Shown: in pieces, positions 47,105 to 56,111 of the stretch
Numbering within the stretch: the stretch's first letter is position 1
Layout of the letters: every line of letters starts with the position of its first letter
Assembly: GCA_963665015.2 (NCBI GenBank)
Contig: CAXXSY010000003.1
Span: 620,001-684,000, forward strand
Source: G963662655 sp963665015
GTDB taxonomy: Bacteria > Cloacimonadota > Cloacimonadia > Cloacimonadales > JAIOQZ01
Length of the DNA: 64,000 nt
Reading direction: 5' to 3'
Made by a program: the position numbers and the translations under genes
The notes under the pieces: generated by a model
Told to the model about the DNA's origin: nothing
The model's database searches: none
The model's input: only the letters and a program-made list of their open reading frames with translations

Positions 47105-49543
47105 CTATTTTACCATCGTCATCTTTTTCACGAGCGTCCTGTCCGGCGTGGACATCCTGTAGAAATAGACGCCGCTGGAGACCGGTCTGCCCTGCTTGTC
47201 GGTGCCGTCCCACGCGATACCGTGGTTTCCGGCGGACACATATTCATCGACGAGCACCTTCACCTTTTGGCCTTTGATGTTATAGACGCTGATCTCGATT
47301 GGACCGGGTTCTTTCAACGAGTAGGAGATGGTCGTGGTGGGGTTGAACGGATTGGGGTACGCGTTGTGCAGCGCGGTCTCGGAGACGGCCGGCGCGGTGG
47401 GCTCTTCGTCGTTATCGACATAGACCCAGATATCGTGGATGTAGGGATAGCCGTCGTTCCAGTCGGTGAAGATGTCCCAATAGTCATCGGTTCCATCCGC
47501 GGTGAAATGGACAAAGTCCCAGCCAAGGTTGCGGTAGGTATATAGTCCCATCATCTCATCGGTGGATAGTCCGAGAACGTTGAGCGTATCACCTTCGTTT
47601 ATGCCGATGCCGATTGTCACGCCGGAGGCAAGCGTGTCCCAGACACAGTTTTGCACACTCGATATACCGTAGTGCGAATCATCCTCTCCGTTGTCGGCAA
47701 CGATGCCGGACGAGGTGTTCGGATGCAATTCACCAGCTACGTAGCAGTTTGAGATCAACGATCCGTATGCATTCCCGGCCGCGATACCGCCGGTGTTTTC
47801 ATTGGCTCCATTTACTACAGATCCTGGTGATAAATACGAATTGGAGGCGGTCGAATGGCTGAGACTGCCGACTATTCCACCGCAATAATCATTCGTACAG
47901 GTAATCGTGGCATCGGCGAAGCAGGCGTTTATGGAATCACACCAGGTGGTTGCTCCTGCAATTCCCCCGACAAGATAGTAGCCGTTAATATCACCTGTGA
48001 AAAAGCAATAGGATACATCGGATTCATTCATCCAACCGATTACTCCGCCACAGCCAGAATCGATACATTCAATACTGCCGTTGACGCTGCATGACTCGAA
48101 ACTGGAAAAGCCCCCCGAGCCGGTTAATCCGCCGGTGTAAGACTGACCACGGATCAGTATCGATTCGAGATGAAGATTCCGGATCGTGGCATTCCGGGTG
48201 CTTCCGAAAAAACCCAGGGAAGATTGCTGCGGGGAATCGAGCGTGAAGTTGCGGATCGTGTGTCCGTCTCCATTGAAATTACCGGCAAAATAGGAGATAT
48301 ACAAATTGGGGGTGTTCTCAAGATCGATATCGGATGTAAGTCTATAGAAAACTGCGGGATACTGACCGAAAAGCATCAGTTTTTCCAGGTCTTGCACATC
48401 GTCGATTCGGTAGTTGTCTTCCTCGTCCTGCTCGAGATAGAGATCGATATCCAGATTGTATCCGCTATCTACCCAGTCGTTGAAGAGGTCTGCCGGTACA
48501 GCCCCCGTTCCAGTAACATGCTCGCCATTTATCGTCATTTGCTCATAATTGTAATATGAGCTGGAGAGGAATCCGCAGTTTAGTCTGGCGACGAGTCCGC
48601 CGCAATTATCATCGCATTCAACCGATCCTTTTGCGTAGCTATTGGATACCACAGCGAGATCCGACTGCATGATCCCGATGAGTCCACCGGCAAAACTGCA
48701 TTCCTCATTTGTAGCGATGATATCGCAGTCGGCGTAGCAATAATCGACCGGAGATTGAAGTTCACCCACCAGTCCACCGACGATTTTGTATGAAAAATAT
48801 ATTGTCCCTTTGACGTATGAATGCGAAATCGAGCGGTCATGACTTGCATAAGCGACCAGTCCCGCGGTTATTCGGTTTCCAGTCACGATGCCTTCGAAAT
48901 GGCAGTCCGAAATAACGGTTTCTCCCCACGTAGTGCCGATCAGTCCACCCGTTTGACAGTCGCCCGTCACCGTTCCATGGGCGAAACATCCGCAGACATA
49001 GAGATCGTTATCATCGATATAGCCAATCAGTCCGCCGACGTGTTCCATACCCGTCACTTCGCCGGTGAATGAGCAGTTGGTGATCGCCCCGTCCCCACAC
49101 CAGGACCCGACAAATCCGGCAGTATCATTATTACCGGTAATAGATGCATCGGTAACGCGGAGGTTCGAGATTGAAGCATCGCTGGCGCTCTGGAACAACG
49201 CCTGTCCAGGTGTTTCCGGTCGATTGATGAACAGTCCACTGATCTCGTGGTTTCCGCCGTCGTAGAAGCTGCTGAAGAGTGAAGTATAATCATACATTCC
49301 AATCGGCATAAATCCTGAGCCATCGTTCCAGTTCTCGGTATCGCTTGCGTCGATGTCGCAGGTTTGGAGGTAGTGGATACTGGTTTCCCAGGCTTCCGGC
49401 GTGGTCGATAGCCATAAGAGGTTGTCGAGCGATTCCATCAGGTAGGGATCGCTGTAGGTTCCGGATCCGTTGGGCTGTACGCCGTCAGCAAACATCATGA
49501 TGCATGCGAGTGCGATTGTCAACGTAAGGGTACTCTTCAACAT
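47105..49543 (-). CDS. GLUG-repeat secreted protein with sorting domain (larger paralogue)
   Basis: An 812-residue exported protein. The signal peptide (MLKSTLTLTIALACIMMFAD) and the next 27 residues are identical to the paralogue at 49674. Then come two runs of GLUG-type units (GGLIGYIDDND, GGLIGTTWGE, GGLVGELQ, GGVIGWMNES, GGIAGATT), residues about 120-330 and 430-640. The sorting domain is NAYPNPFNPTTTISYSL, NIKGQKVKVLV, ending KMTMVK. GLUG repeats form a beta-solenoid in adhesins and IgA-protease-like surface proteins. GGAGG precedes the ATG. A hairpin in the 92-bp repeat lies right after the stop. Probably a duplicated surface adhesin. Confidence 0.85.
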   Translation of the reverse strand: MLKSTLTLTIALACIMMFADGVQPNGSGTYSDPYLMESLDNLLWLSTTPEAWETSIHYLQTCDIDASDTENWNDGSGFMPIGMYDYTSLFSSFYDGGNHEISGLFINRPETPGQALFQSASDASISNLRVTDASITGNNDTAGFVGSWCGDGAITNCSFTGEVTGMEHVGGLIGYIDDNDLYVCGCFAHGTVTGDCQTGGLIGTTWGETVISDCHFEGIVTGNRITAGLVAYASHDRSISHSYVKGTIYFSYKIVGGLVGELQSPVDYCYADCDIIATNEECSFAGGLIGIMQSDLAVVSNSYAKGSVECDDNCGGLVARLNCGFLSSSYYNYEQMTINGEHVTGTGAVPADLFNDWVDSGYNLDIDLYLEQDEEDNYRIDDVQDLEKLMLFGQYPAVFYRLTSDIDLENTPNLYISYFAGNFNGDGHTIRNFTLDSPQQSSLGFFGSTRNATIRNLHLESILIRGQSYTGGLTGSGGFSSFESCSVNGSIECIDSGCGGVIGWMNESDVSYCFFTGDINGYYLVGGIAGATTWCDSINACFADATITCTNDYCGGIVGSLSHSTASNSYLSPGSVVNGANENTGGIAAGNAYGSLISNCYVAGELHPNTSSGIVADNGEDDSHYGISSVQNCVWDTLASGVTIGIGINEGDTLNVLGLSTDEMMGLYTYRNLGWDFVHFTADGTDDYWDIFTDWNDGYPYIHDIWVYVDNDEEPTAPAVSETALHNAYPNPFNPTTTISYSLKEPGPIEISVYNIKGQKVKVLVDEYVSAGNHGIAWDGTDKQGRPVSSGVYFYRMSTPDRTLVKKMTMVK

Positions 49544-49580
49544 AGCTGCCTCCTTGTCATTGTACTTACGCTTCGCGAAA

Positions 49581-49672
49581 GGATATTGTCGAAAATAACT
49601 CCGCTAACATGATTTCGCTACGCGAATTCACAACGCTCATGTTTTCGTTTTTGCTTCGCAAAAGCCGAAAAT
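49581..49672. repeat. single copy of the 92-bp unit
   Basis: Near-identical to the units at 46821-47096, beginning GATATTGTCGAAAATAACTC. It abuts the stop codon of the GLUG gene at 49674, as the tandem copies abut 47105. Confidence 0.8.
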
Positions 49673-49673
49673 A

Positions 49674-51284
49674 CTATTTTACCATCGTCATCTTTTTCAC
49701 GAGCGTCCTGTCCGGCGCGGACATCCTGTAGAAATAGACGCCGCTGGAGACCGGTCTGCCGGATGAATTCTTACCATCCCATACGACCTCGTAGTCCCCG
49801 GCGGTCTGCCTTTTGTCGATAAGCTTTCTGACCTTTTGGCCCTTGAGGTTATAGACGCTGATCTCGATTGGTCCCGTCTCGGCGAGCGAGTAGGAGATGG
49901 TCGTGGTGGGGTTGAACGGATTGGGGTACGCGTTATGCAGCGCGGAGCTGAAGATCGGAACAATGTTGGGCTGCCATTCGTTATCGACATAGACCCAGAT
50001 GTCGTGGATGTAGGGATAGCCGCCGTTCCAGTCGGTGGACATATCCCAGTTGTCATCGGTGCCGTTTTCGGTTTCGCCGACGAAATCCCAGCCGAGGTCG
50101 GTGTAGGTGGATTGCTGCATCATCTGGGCGGTTGTGCAGCCGTAGCAGTCTATGGCGCTATCCGGATTGGTGCCCATGGCATGATCGACGCCGGTCGTCT
50201 GCGTATTCCAGACACTGTATGTTATGCGACCTCCGTACGTTGACGGATGGAAATCTCCAACAAAGGCAGAAGCCGTCGATGGTGTGATTGTTCCCGCAAC
50301 GTAGCACCAATAAATGAAGCTGTTTACGGATTGACCGGCTATACCGCCCGATCCCGAGGTACCACTCAGTGTTCCCGTGAAATAGCATCTGGCGATATCG
50401 CTTCCTTCTCCCTGGTACCCGGCAATGCCGCCTGAGCGATCCCCCGTGCTATGAACCGCAGCATCGCAACCGGAAAGCTTGATGCCCGTCATGTCGCACA
50501 TGCCGACTATACCGCCAACGTAATTTGCTCCGGAAATTTCGCCTTGCACGAAGCAATAATGCGCACTGGCTTCGAGTGCAAAACCGTAGATTCCACCTGC
50601 ACGTTCGCCTGTTGCGGTTATTTCGCCATTGACGGTGCAATAGGATACTTTTACCAGGTTTGCCAATCCTGTGATGCCTCCGACAAAATTGTCACCTGTG
50701 ACCATGCACGTTGACGAGCAATTCGAGATGAATGTGTAGCCCATATCCCATGTATCATAGATTGTTCTGCCAATCAATCCTCCAACGTATTCGGAACCTT
50801 CAATAGAGCCGCTTGATTCGCAATGGTCGAACAACTCTCCCCTTTCGATATGGCCGGCAATCGCTCCGGTGTAGTCCCCGCCGGTGATTGAGGGATCGAT
50901 CAGGCTGAGATTCGAAAAAGAGGATAGCCTCGCATATCCCCACAGCCCGACATATTCCTGATTCGGTCTGTCGATATGCAGGTTGCCGATCTCATGGCCG
51001 GCACCATCGTAAACACCTTTGAATATGTTATCCTCTGTACCGATCGGCAGGAATCCCGCGCCATCGTTCCAGTATTCGGTATCGCTTGCGTCGATATCGC
51101 AGGTTTGCTGGAAATGCAGGCTGTCTCCCCAGACGTCTTTACTGGTCGATAGCCACAAGAGGTTATCGAGCGATTCCATCAGGTAGGGATCGCTGTAGGT
51201 TCCGGATCCGTTGGGCTGTACGCCGTCAGCAAACATCATGATGCATGCGAGTGCGATTGTCAACGTGAGGGTACTCTTCAACAT
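49674..51284 (-). CDS. GLUG-repeat secreted protein with sorting domain (smaller paralogue)
   Basis: A 536-residue exported protein, paralogue of the gene at 47105. The first 47 residues are identical and the last 110 closely similar (NAYPNPFNPTTTISYSLAET, GRPVSSGVYFYRMS, ending KMTMVK). The middle has one run of GLUG units (GGLIGRTI, GGITGLANL, GGIYGFAL, GGIVGMCD, GGIAGQSV) at residues about 100-340, so it differs from its neighbour mainly by repeat number. It carries a signal peptide and a GGAGT-like site. Likely a surface adhesin. Repeat-mediated expansion or gene conversion explains the pair. Confidence 0.85.
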   Translation of the reverse strand: MLKSTLTLTIALACIMMFADGVQPNGSGTYSDPYLMESLDNLLWLSTSKDVWGDSLHFQQTCDIDASDTEYWNDGAGFLPIGTEDNIFKGVYDGAGHEIGNLHIDRPNQEYVGLWGYARLSSFSNLSLIDPSITGGDYTGAIAGHIERGELFDHCESSGSIEGSEYVGGLIGRTIYDTWDMGYTFISNCSSTCMVTGDNFVGGITGLANLVKVSYCTVNGEITATGERAGGIYGFALEASAHYCFVQGEISGANYVGGIVGMCDMTGIKLSGCDAAVHSTGDRSGGIAGYQGEGSDIARCYFTGTLSGTSGSGGIAGQSVNSFIYWCYVAGTITPSTASAFVGDFHPSTYGGRITYSVWNTQTTGVDHAMGTNPDSAIDCYGCTTAQMMQQSTYTDLGWDFVGETENGTDDNWDMSTDWNGGYPYIHDIWVYVDNEWQPNIVPIFSSALHNAYPNPFNPTTTISYSLAETGPIEISVYNLKGQKVRKLIDKRQTAGDYEVVWDGKNSSGRPVSSGVYFYRMSAPDRTLVKKMTMVK

Positions 51285-51377
51285 AGCTGACTCCTTGCTT
51301 TGTATCCGTGGGATTGTGACACAATTCAGGAAAAAATTCAGGCAGTTGTCAAGAGTTTTAATTTTCGTGCGGTAGAT

Positions 51378-51770
51378 TTATTCCAGTCCGAAGTTGCTCA
51401 TCAGTTCTTTCGGAATTCTTACGGGCTTGCCGTCGCGTGCGAAGACACCGTGGACGTCGGCGATGCTGCACAGGGTACCATCCGGGTCGTACATCTCCTG
51501 ATGCCAGATGGAGCGGAGCCGGTTTTTGACGATGATCTCGGTGGTGACGGTGACGATGCCGTCGAGCGGGACGCCCTTGATGTACTTGATGTTGATCTCG
51601 GTGATGTACATGTGCAGGTTCTGGTTCAGCAGACCCGAGATGGAGAGCCCGATCTCGTTCAGTGCCTTTGTGCGCGCCTCTTCATAAACGTGCAGGTAAT
51701 TGGCGTTGTTCAGGTGCCCGTAGATGTCGCATTCGTATCCGATGATCTTGCGTTTGTATTCCGATTTCAT
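51378..51770 (-). CDS. acyl-CoA thioesterase (4HBT hotdog)
   Basis: A 130-residue single-hotdog protein: YECDIYGHLNNANYLHVYEEAR (residues about 12-32) has the catalytic Asp and the HxNNxxY pattern of 4-hydroxybenzoyl-CoA/YbgC-type thioesterases. The second half, with ITEINIKYIKGVPL and VFARDGKPVRIP, completes the fold. It hydrolyses acyl-CoA thioesters in the cytosol; the chain is unknown. A single gene between the GLUG genes and the divergent methylase gene. Confidence 0.85.
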   Translation of the reverse strand: MKSEYKRKIIGYECDIYGHLNNANYLHVYEEARTKALNEIGLSISGLLNQNLHMYITEINIKYIKGVPLDGIVTVTTEIIVKNRLRSIWHQEMYDPDGTLCSIADVHGVFARDGKPVRIPKELMSNFGLE

Positions 51771-51869
51771 AAAAAACCTCCGATATCGGTGGCAATCATA
51801 CTGACTGGCGATTCATTTGCAACATAAAAATCATTGACTGCCTTTACGGACTGCTGTCAGACTGCCGGA

Positions 51870-52652
51870 ATGAAATATACGAAGAAGAAAATCGAGAAGT
51901 TCGATGAGCACAAAATCGGAAAGACTTATGGCGAGTTCATGGCTCGCATCGAGGCGCAGTGGGACGACCTCGCCGCGCGGCAGGAACTTGTCCGCAACCT
52001 GCGGCAATTCTGCGAATTCACGGAGTCACCGCGGGGGATGGATCGACTCGTCGCATATGCCTCGCTGGCGAACCGGAGCGCAACCCTGGATGGCTACCTG
52101 TCTATCGCGGTACCGTTGATGCGGATACTCGGCGACGAGCCGAAGGACATGGACATGCGCGTCATGCAGGGCGACGGATCGGGCGAGAAGACGTCGATCC
52201 CGCTGTACGGCATTTTGTATAACCTGCGCTCGTCGTTCAACGTGGGCTCCGTTTTCCGTGTGGCGGAATGCGTGGGGATCGAAAAGCTCTATCTTACAGG
52301 CTACACGGCCACGCCGGAGAATAGCAAGGTTCGCAAGACGTCGATGGGTACGGACGCACACGTGGGATGGGAATATCGCGAGAATTTCACGGACGTGTTC
52401 AACTCGCTGGCAAAGCGGAGAATCCCCGTCGTCGCGCTCGAGACCGTCGCCGATGCGCCCACGATCTTCGACATGGAATTCCCGAGGCCGTGTGCCATCC
52501 TGATCGGGAACGAAGCGCATGGAATCGATAAGGATACCCTGAAAATGGTTGACCGTATTGTGCGAATTCCTGTTCATGGATGGAAGAACTCGCTCAACGT
52601 GGCGACCTCGTTCGCGGTGACGTGCTACGAGGTTGTGCGGCAGTGGAGATGA
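51870..52652 (+). CDS. TrmH/SpoU-family RNA 2'-O-methyltransferase
   Basis: A frame is open from 51834. The ATG at 51870 gives MKYTKKKIEKFDEHKIGKTY and fits the basic N-terminus of the family. The 260-residue product has an N-terminal helical domain, then the SPOUT knot with YNLRSSFNVGSVFRVAE (motif 1), CAILIGNEAHGIDKD (motif 2) and RIPVHGWKNSLNVATSFAVT (motif 3). All catalytic positions (Asn, Arg, Glu, Ser, Asn) are present. It methylates tRNA or rRNA ribose; the exact site cannot be told. Confidence 0.85.
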   Translation: MKYTKKKIEKFDEHKIGKTYGEFMARIEAQWDDLAARQELVRNLRQFCEFTESPRGMDRLVAYASLANRSATLDGYLSIAVPLMRILGDEPKDMDMRVMQGDGSGEKTSIPLYGILYNLRSSFNVGSVFRVAECVGIEKLYLTGYTATPENSKVRKTSMGTDAHVGWEYRENFTDVFNSLAKRRIPVVALETVADAPTIFDMEFPRPCAILIGNEAHGIDKDTLKMVDRIVRIPVHGWKNSLNVATSFAVTCYEVVRQWR

Positions 52653-52812
52653 TTCCAACTTCCGAATGTATCACGAAGGGATTCTCGTAGCATTTGCTTG
52701 CAAATGCCAGAGAAACAGCGTGGAACTGAATGTTGGAATTGCGTGACATGCGAACCGAGCAATCGGAAGATCCTACGGGACATTCAGAAGATCGGTTTGG
52801 GAAGGAGTGACG
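52653..52812. repeat. short intergenic repeat words and hairpin
   Basis: It contains CTTCCGAATGT (52659-52669) and a hairpin GCATTTGCTTGCAAATGC. The hairpin is like GATTTTGCTTGCAAAATC of the 480-bp element. No gene. Confidence 0.45.
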
Positions 52813-53358
52813 ATGAATCGTGAAGAGGCGAAGGCGCTGTTGTACGAGCACCTGAAGAACGACAACTTGCGCAAGCACAGTCTGGCGGTGGGCGCGGTAA
52901 TGGAAGCGCTTGCGGAGCGATCGGGCGAGGATGTCGAGAAGTGGTTCGTGACCGGGCTGCTGCACGACATCGACTACGAATACACGATGGACGATCCGGA
53001 TCGGCACAGCGTGAAAGGCGCGCAGATGCTCGAAGAAGCGGGATTGGCGAATGATGTGGTGCACGCGGTGAAGGCGCACGCGGATCACGCGCCGCTGGAA
53101 ACGTTATTGGATAGAAGCCTCTATGCGGCGGACCCCGTTACGGGATTGATCACTGCAGCGGCGTTGATGCAGCCGGGGAAGACCATCCACGAGGTGAAGC
53201 TGAAGTCGCTGAAGAAGAAGTACAAATCGAAGAGCTTCGCGGCCGGTGCGAACAGGGAGCAGATCGCCACCTGCGCGGATATCGGGTTCGAGCTTGCCGA
53301 CTTCCTTCAGCTTGCGCTGGATGCGATGGCGAAGTACGACGAAGAGTTGATGGCTTAG
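52813..53358 (+). CDS. HD-domain phosphohydrolase (HDIG type)
   Basis: The ATG at 52813 with AAGGAG is preferred to a GTG six bases earlier. The 181-residue product has the HD residues His in NLRKHSLAVGAVMEAL, His-Asp in VTGLLHDIDYEYT, His in VHAVKAHADHAP and Asp in LYAADPVTGL. Such small HD proteins cleave phosphate from nucleotides or act on related metabolites. The substrate is unknown. Its stop overlaps the stop of the convergent gene at 53355 by 4 bp. Confidence 0.83.
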   Translation: MNREEAKALLYEHLKNDNLRKHSLAVGAVMEALAERSGEDVEKWFVTGLLHDIDYEYTMDDPDRHSVKGAQMLEEAGLANDVVHAVKAHADHAPLETLLDRSLYAADPVTGLITAAALMQPGKTIHEVKLKSLKKKYKSKSFAAGANREQIATCADIGFELADFLQLALDAMAKYDEELMA

Positions 53359-53594
53359 TCTTCTTTCTTCGATGGCTTTACGAACTTACCGTCCTGTTTG
53401 GTGATCGCGCCGCGTCGCAGCAGGCTGTCGAGGACGACCTTCGCGAAGTAGCGCGGCGACTGGAAGATGGAGTCGTCGGGGAAGCTCTTCTTGAGCTCCT
53501 GACGCGTCATGCCGTCGATGATCTCCTCGACGCGGTCGAATGTGGCGCCTTTCTCGTCGATCTTTGATAGAATCTTTCTCTCGATCGGTCTCAT
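53355..53594 (-). CDS. small hypothetical protein, possible winged helix
   Basis: The ATG at 53594 (MRPIERKILSKIDEKGATFD) follows GGAGG. The 79-residue product is charged, with two or three helices and a short LRRGAITKQDGKFV hairpin that resembles a winged-helix wing. No family is recognised. Convergent with the HD gene and overlapping it by 4 bp, in a region otherwise read on the plus strand. Confidence 0.6.
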   Translation of the reverse strand: MRPIERKILSKIDEKGATFDRVEEIIDGMTRQELKKSFPDDSIFQSPRYFAKVVLDSLLRRGAITKQDGKFVKPSKKED

Positions 53595-53787
53595 ATTCAC
53601 CTCCGTTGCGTCTTGAAACGACGGATGGGATCGGTTGTCAATAAAAACCAAACTTCCGATTGTTCCGCAGGATCATCTGAATGTTTGGTTGAATGTCGAT
53701 TCCAGCATTCGCGGCTGTGCTTCATGAAGACGTGTCACTCTTGAACAGAGTCAAAGGACGCACATCTTTATAAAGCGCATCCTTATA

Positions 53788-53827
53788 GCTCCCTCGCCCA
53801 CGAAGTGGGAGAGGGTCGGGGTGAGGG
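53788..53827. repeat. CCCTC/GAGGG hairpin repeat
   Basis: GCTCCCTCGCCCACGAAGTG continues into GGGAGAGGGTCGGGGTGAGG. A hairpin CTCGCCCAC/GTGGGAGAG plus a GGGGTGAGG arm. This sequence type (CCCTCTCCCACnnnGTGGGAGAGGG) is seen between genes in many unrelated bacteria. It lies 20 bp upstream of the thioesterase ATG. Confidence 0.6.
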
Positions 53828-53847
53828 TTACAATAAGGAGTCTCGAT

Positions 53848-54243
53848 ATGAGCAAAGAATACAACAAATGTTTCGTATGTGGAAAAGACAATCCGGATGG
53901 ATTGCAGATCAAGTTCACCTATCCGCAGGATATCACGATGGCGAAGATCAATCTGCCGGAAAAGTTCGAAGGCTATCCGGGCATTATCCACGGTGGTATC
54001 GTTGCCACGCTGCTGGACGAGGCCATGGCGAAGATCGTTATCAAGAAGACGGGTGAGGCCGTTACCGGCAGGATGAATCTCGAATTCAAGAAATACGTCA
54101 AATCGAACACGGACTATCTGCTCAGCGGAAGCATCGACGAGGACAAGGGCCGAATCCTGATTTGCAGCGCGCGTCTTGTCGATCTGGAGGGAAAGGTTCA
54201 CGCCAGGGCGGAAGCGAAGTTCGTGCGCGTGAACAATGGATGA
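53848..54243 (+). CDS. PaaI-like hotdog thioesterase
   Basis: The ATG at 53848 has AAGGAG upstream. The 131-residue product is a single hotdog domain: N-terminal CFVCGKDNPDGL (a Cys pair that may bind metal), then GYPGIIHGGIVATLLDEAMAK with the HGG motif and helix Asp-Glu of PaaI/thioesterase-4 proteins, then TGRMNLEFKKYVKSN. It cleaves acyl-CoA. It overlaps the ComEA-like gene by 4 bp. Confidence 0.83.
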   Translation: MSKEYNKCFVCGKDNPDGLQIKFTYPQDITMAKINLPEKFEGYPGIIHGGIVATLLDEAMAKIVIKKTGEAVTGRMNLEFKKYVKSNTDYLLSGSIDEDKGRILICSARLVDLEGKVHARAEAKFVRVNNG

Positions 54244-54809
54244 ACCCGTTAAGCAAGTACTTCACGCCCGGTGAGCAGCGGATTCTGCTGTTTCTTGTCG
54301 GCTTTGCGCTGCTGGGTCTGAGTGCTCGCTTTTTCACGGAAAAATCATCGGATGGTGTCGATTCCCTGCGTGTAACGCTTGCGGAGAACGACCTTCGAAT
54401 CGATCTTCGCAATCCGACACTGGATGATCTGATCGCCCTGCCCGGTATCGGCGAGACGAAGGCGCGCGCGATCGTGGATTACGCGAAAAATCCCGGATTC
54501 TCGTGCCGGGAGGACCTCATGAACGTGCGTGGTATCGGTAAGAAGCTCTATCAAGGCATGTTGCCGTACCTGATACCGCTTGACAACGAAACCGTGGTTG
54601 AGGATTCTTTACTGTTGGTCGATATCAACCGTGCCGGTGTGGAAGAGCTTATGGCGATCGATGGGATCGGCGTGGTTCTGGCCGGACGGATCGTGCGATA
54701 TCGAGAGGAAAACGGTCGGTTCCGCAAGATCGAGGAGCTCCTCGATGTTGAAGGGATCGGCGAGAAGATTTTGGATAAAATGAAACCCGCGATAACCTTG
54801 GGGGATTGA
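54240..54809 (+). CDS. ComEA-like helix-hairpin-helix protein
   Basis: The ATG at 54240 overlaps the thioesterase stop. The 189-residue product has one N-terminal membrane helix (EQRILLFLVGFALLGLSARF, residues 12-31). Two HhH pairs follow: NPTLDDLIALPGIGETKARAI (about 58-78) and VDINRAGVEELMAIDGIGVV (about 128-147), each with an LPGIG/IDGIG hairpin, then FRKIEELLDVEGIGEK. Such anchored HhH proteins bind DNA in the periplasm during natural transformation, or take part in DNA handling. Two HhH modules rather than one is longer than the usual ComEA. Confidence 0.83.
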   Translation: MNPLSKYFTPGEQRILLFLVGFALLGLSARFFTEKSSDGVDSLRVTLAENDLRIDLRNPTLDDLIALPGIGETKARAIVDYAKNPGFSCREDLMNVRGIGKKLYQGMLPYLIPLDNETVVEDSLLLVDINRAGVEELMAIDGIGVVLAGRIVRYREENGRFRKIEELLDVEGIGEKILDKMKPAITLGD

Positions 54810-54810
54810 T

Positions 54811-55323
54811 ATGGGATCACTTGCGCCAACCATGACACTCGCGCAGCTGTACGAATCGCAGAACCAGCTTTTCGACGCGCTGGCGGTTTATTCACGGCTC
54901 CTCACCGAACGAAACGATCCGGATATCCGCGAGCGGCTCGAAGCGGTGCAGCAGCGTATCCTCGGCGACGACAAGCTGCACTACGATCCGCGGTTGACCA
55001 GGCTGTTCGACGAGGAAGAGCGGAAACGGCTGAAAATCCTGCCGCAGGATCGTTACGAGAAGCTCCTGAGCTCGATGCAGCAGCAGGAAGAGGAGCAGGA
55101 AGAGCTGAGCGTCGAGGCGGACGAGGAACTCGCACCCGAGCCGCGCAAGACCTATCTCGAGGGTTCGTATGAAGAAGAGATGCCCGTTTCGAACGGAGAC
55201 TGGCTCGAAATGACGGTGGGCGAAGTCGCTGACATGGCGGTCGAGCTGCTGGGCGGAAATACGCGGATGCGGGATGTGACGCTGGGAGAATTGATTAGAG
55301 TTTTCTATGGAACAAAAGAATAA
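54811..55323 (+). CDS. hypothetical protein with N-terminal TPR-like and acidic regions
   Basis: A 170-residue soluble protein that I cannot assign. Residues 7-45 resemble a single TPR (LAQLYESQNQLFDALAVYSR). A Gln/Glu-rich charged helix (90-110) follows, then a conserved-looking C-terminal piece (MTVGEVADMAVELLGGNTRM). It starts 1 bp after the comEA-like stop and overlaps the next small gene, so it belongs to the comEA-rsmD run. Confidence 0.6.
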   Translation: MGSLAPTMTLAQLYESQNQLFDALAVYSRLLTERNDPDIRERLEAVQQRILGDDKLHYDPRLTRLFDEEERKRLKILPQDRYEKLLSSMQQQEEEQEELSVEADEELAPEPRKTYLEGSYEEEMPVSNGDWLEMTVGEVADMAVELLGGNTRMRDVTLGELIRVFYGTKE

Positions 55324-55468
55324 TAAAGATATCAACAAACTGTGCGCGAAGTGCATGAAGAAATGCAAGCAGTCGGCGGAAGTGATTCTCCTGACCTGCC
55401 CCAACTTCGAACAGAGGCCGGAGCAGCTCGAGATCAAATTCGGTAGCAAGAAGTATCGCAGAAACTGA
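55307..55468 (+). CDS. 53-residue Cys-rich small protein
   Basis: The ATG at 55307 lies inside the end of the preceding gene in another frame (17-bp overlap). The product MEQKNNKDINKLCAKCMKKC continues to about 53 residues ending KKYRRN. Cys residues at 13, 16, 20 and 33 (CxxC...C...C) could form a zinc or iron-sulfur knuckle. GGGAG-like sequence stands about 20 bases upstream. It is co-linear with the comEA-rsmD run. No named family is recognised, and expression is unproved. Confidence 0.6.
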   Translation: MEQKNNKDINKLCAKCMKKCKQSAEVILLTCPNFEQRPEQLEIKFGSKKYRRN

Positions 55469-55506
55469 ACTGGACGACCTTTACAAGATAGTACAAAGGG
55501 GGAGCC

Positions 55507-56040
55507 ATGCGGATCATAACCGGTAAATACAAGGGATTCCATCTGTTTTCGGTGCCGGGTGATCGCGTACGACCCACGACCGATTTCGTGAAGGAAGTGA
55601 TCTTCAGCGTTCTCGACCTCTACGATGACGATGTGGTTCTCGACCTGTACGCCGGAAGCGGCGCGCTCGGTCTGGAAGCGCTCAGTCGGGGCGTCGAGCA
55701 GGTTACCTTCATCGATGCGAGCCAGAAATCGGTACAGATTGTCTGGAAGAACATCGACAAACTCGATTGCCGTGACACGACACGGGTACTGAAGAAGAAG
55801 GCGACTGCCTTTCTGGACGACACGGAAGAGCGATTCGATCTGATTATGCTCGATCCGCCGTATCGGAAGGGGCTGGTCGAAAAGACCCTGCGGCCGATCT
55901 TCGAGCGGAATCTGCTCAAACCCAGTGGCAGGGTGATGATCGAGCACGCCTTCGACGAAAAGATCACCGAGGCATGGCACCCGTACCGCATCTACGAAAA
56001 GAAGATGGGCGATACCGTCGTGACCATCTTGCAGGTGTGA
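55507..56040 (+). CDS. rsmD: 16S rRNA (guanine966-N2)-methyltransferase
   Basis: A 177-residue SAM-dependent methylase, with MRIITGKYKGFHL and RPTTDFVKEVIFSVL at the N-terminus, SAM loop LDLYAGSGALGLEALSRG (residues about 44-61) and catalytic LIMLDPPYRKG (about 114-124). All RsmD boxes are present and the length is normal. GGGGGAG precedes the ATG. It methylates G966 in helix 31 of 16S rRNA during 30S assembly. Confidence 0.93.
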   Translation: MRIITGKYKGFHLFSVPGDRVRPTTDFVKEVIFSVLDLYDDDVVLDLYAGSGALGLEALSRGVEQVTFIDASQKSVQIVWKNIDKLDCRDTTRVLKKKATAFLDDTEERFDLIMLDPPYRKGLVEKTLRPIFERNLLKPSGRVMIEHAFDEKITEAWHPYRIYEKKMGDTVVTILQV

Positions 56041-56056
56041 TTCCCCCCCTGGGTAC

Positions 56057-56111
56057 GCAGACGTCCTGTAGGTTTTGAGGTACGAAAAACCTGGAATCCT
56101 CAAGCGTCTGC
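56057..56111 (+). terminator. complex hairpin before cysS
   Basis: GCAGACG (56057-56063) pairs with CGTCTGC (56105-56111), with inner AGGTTTT/AAAAACCT and TTGAGG/CCTCAA alternatives. It may be a terminator for rsmD or a leader structure. There is no T-box sequence. Confidence 0.4.
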
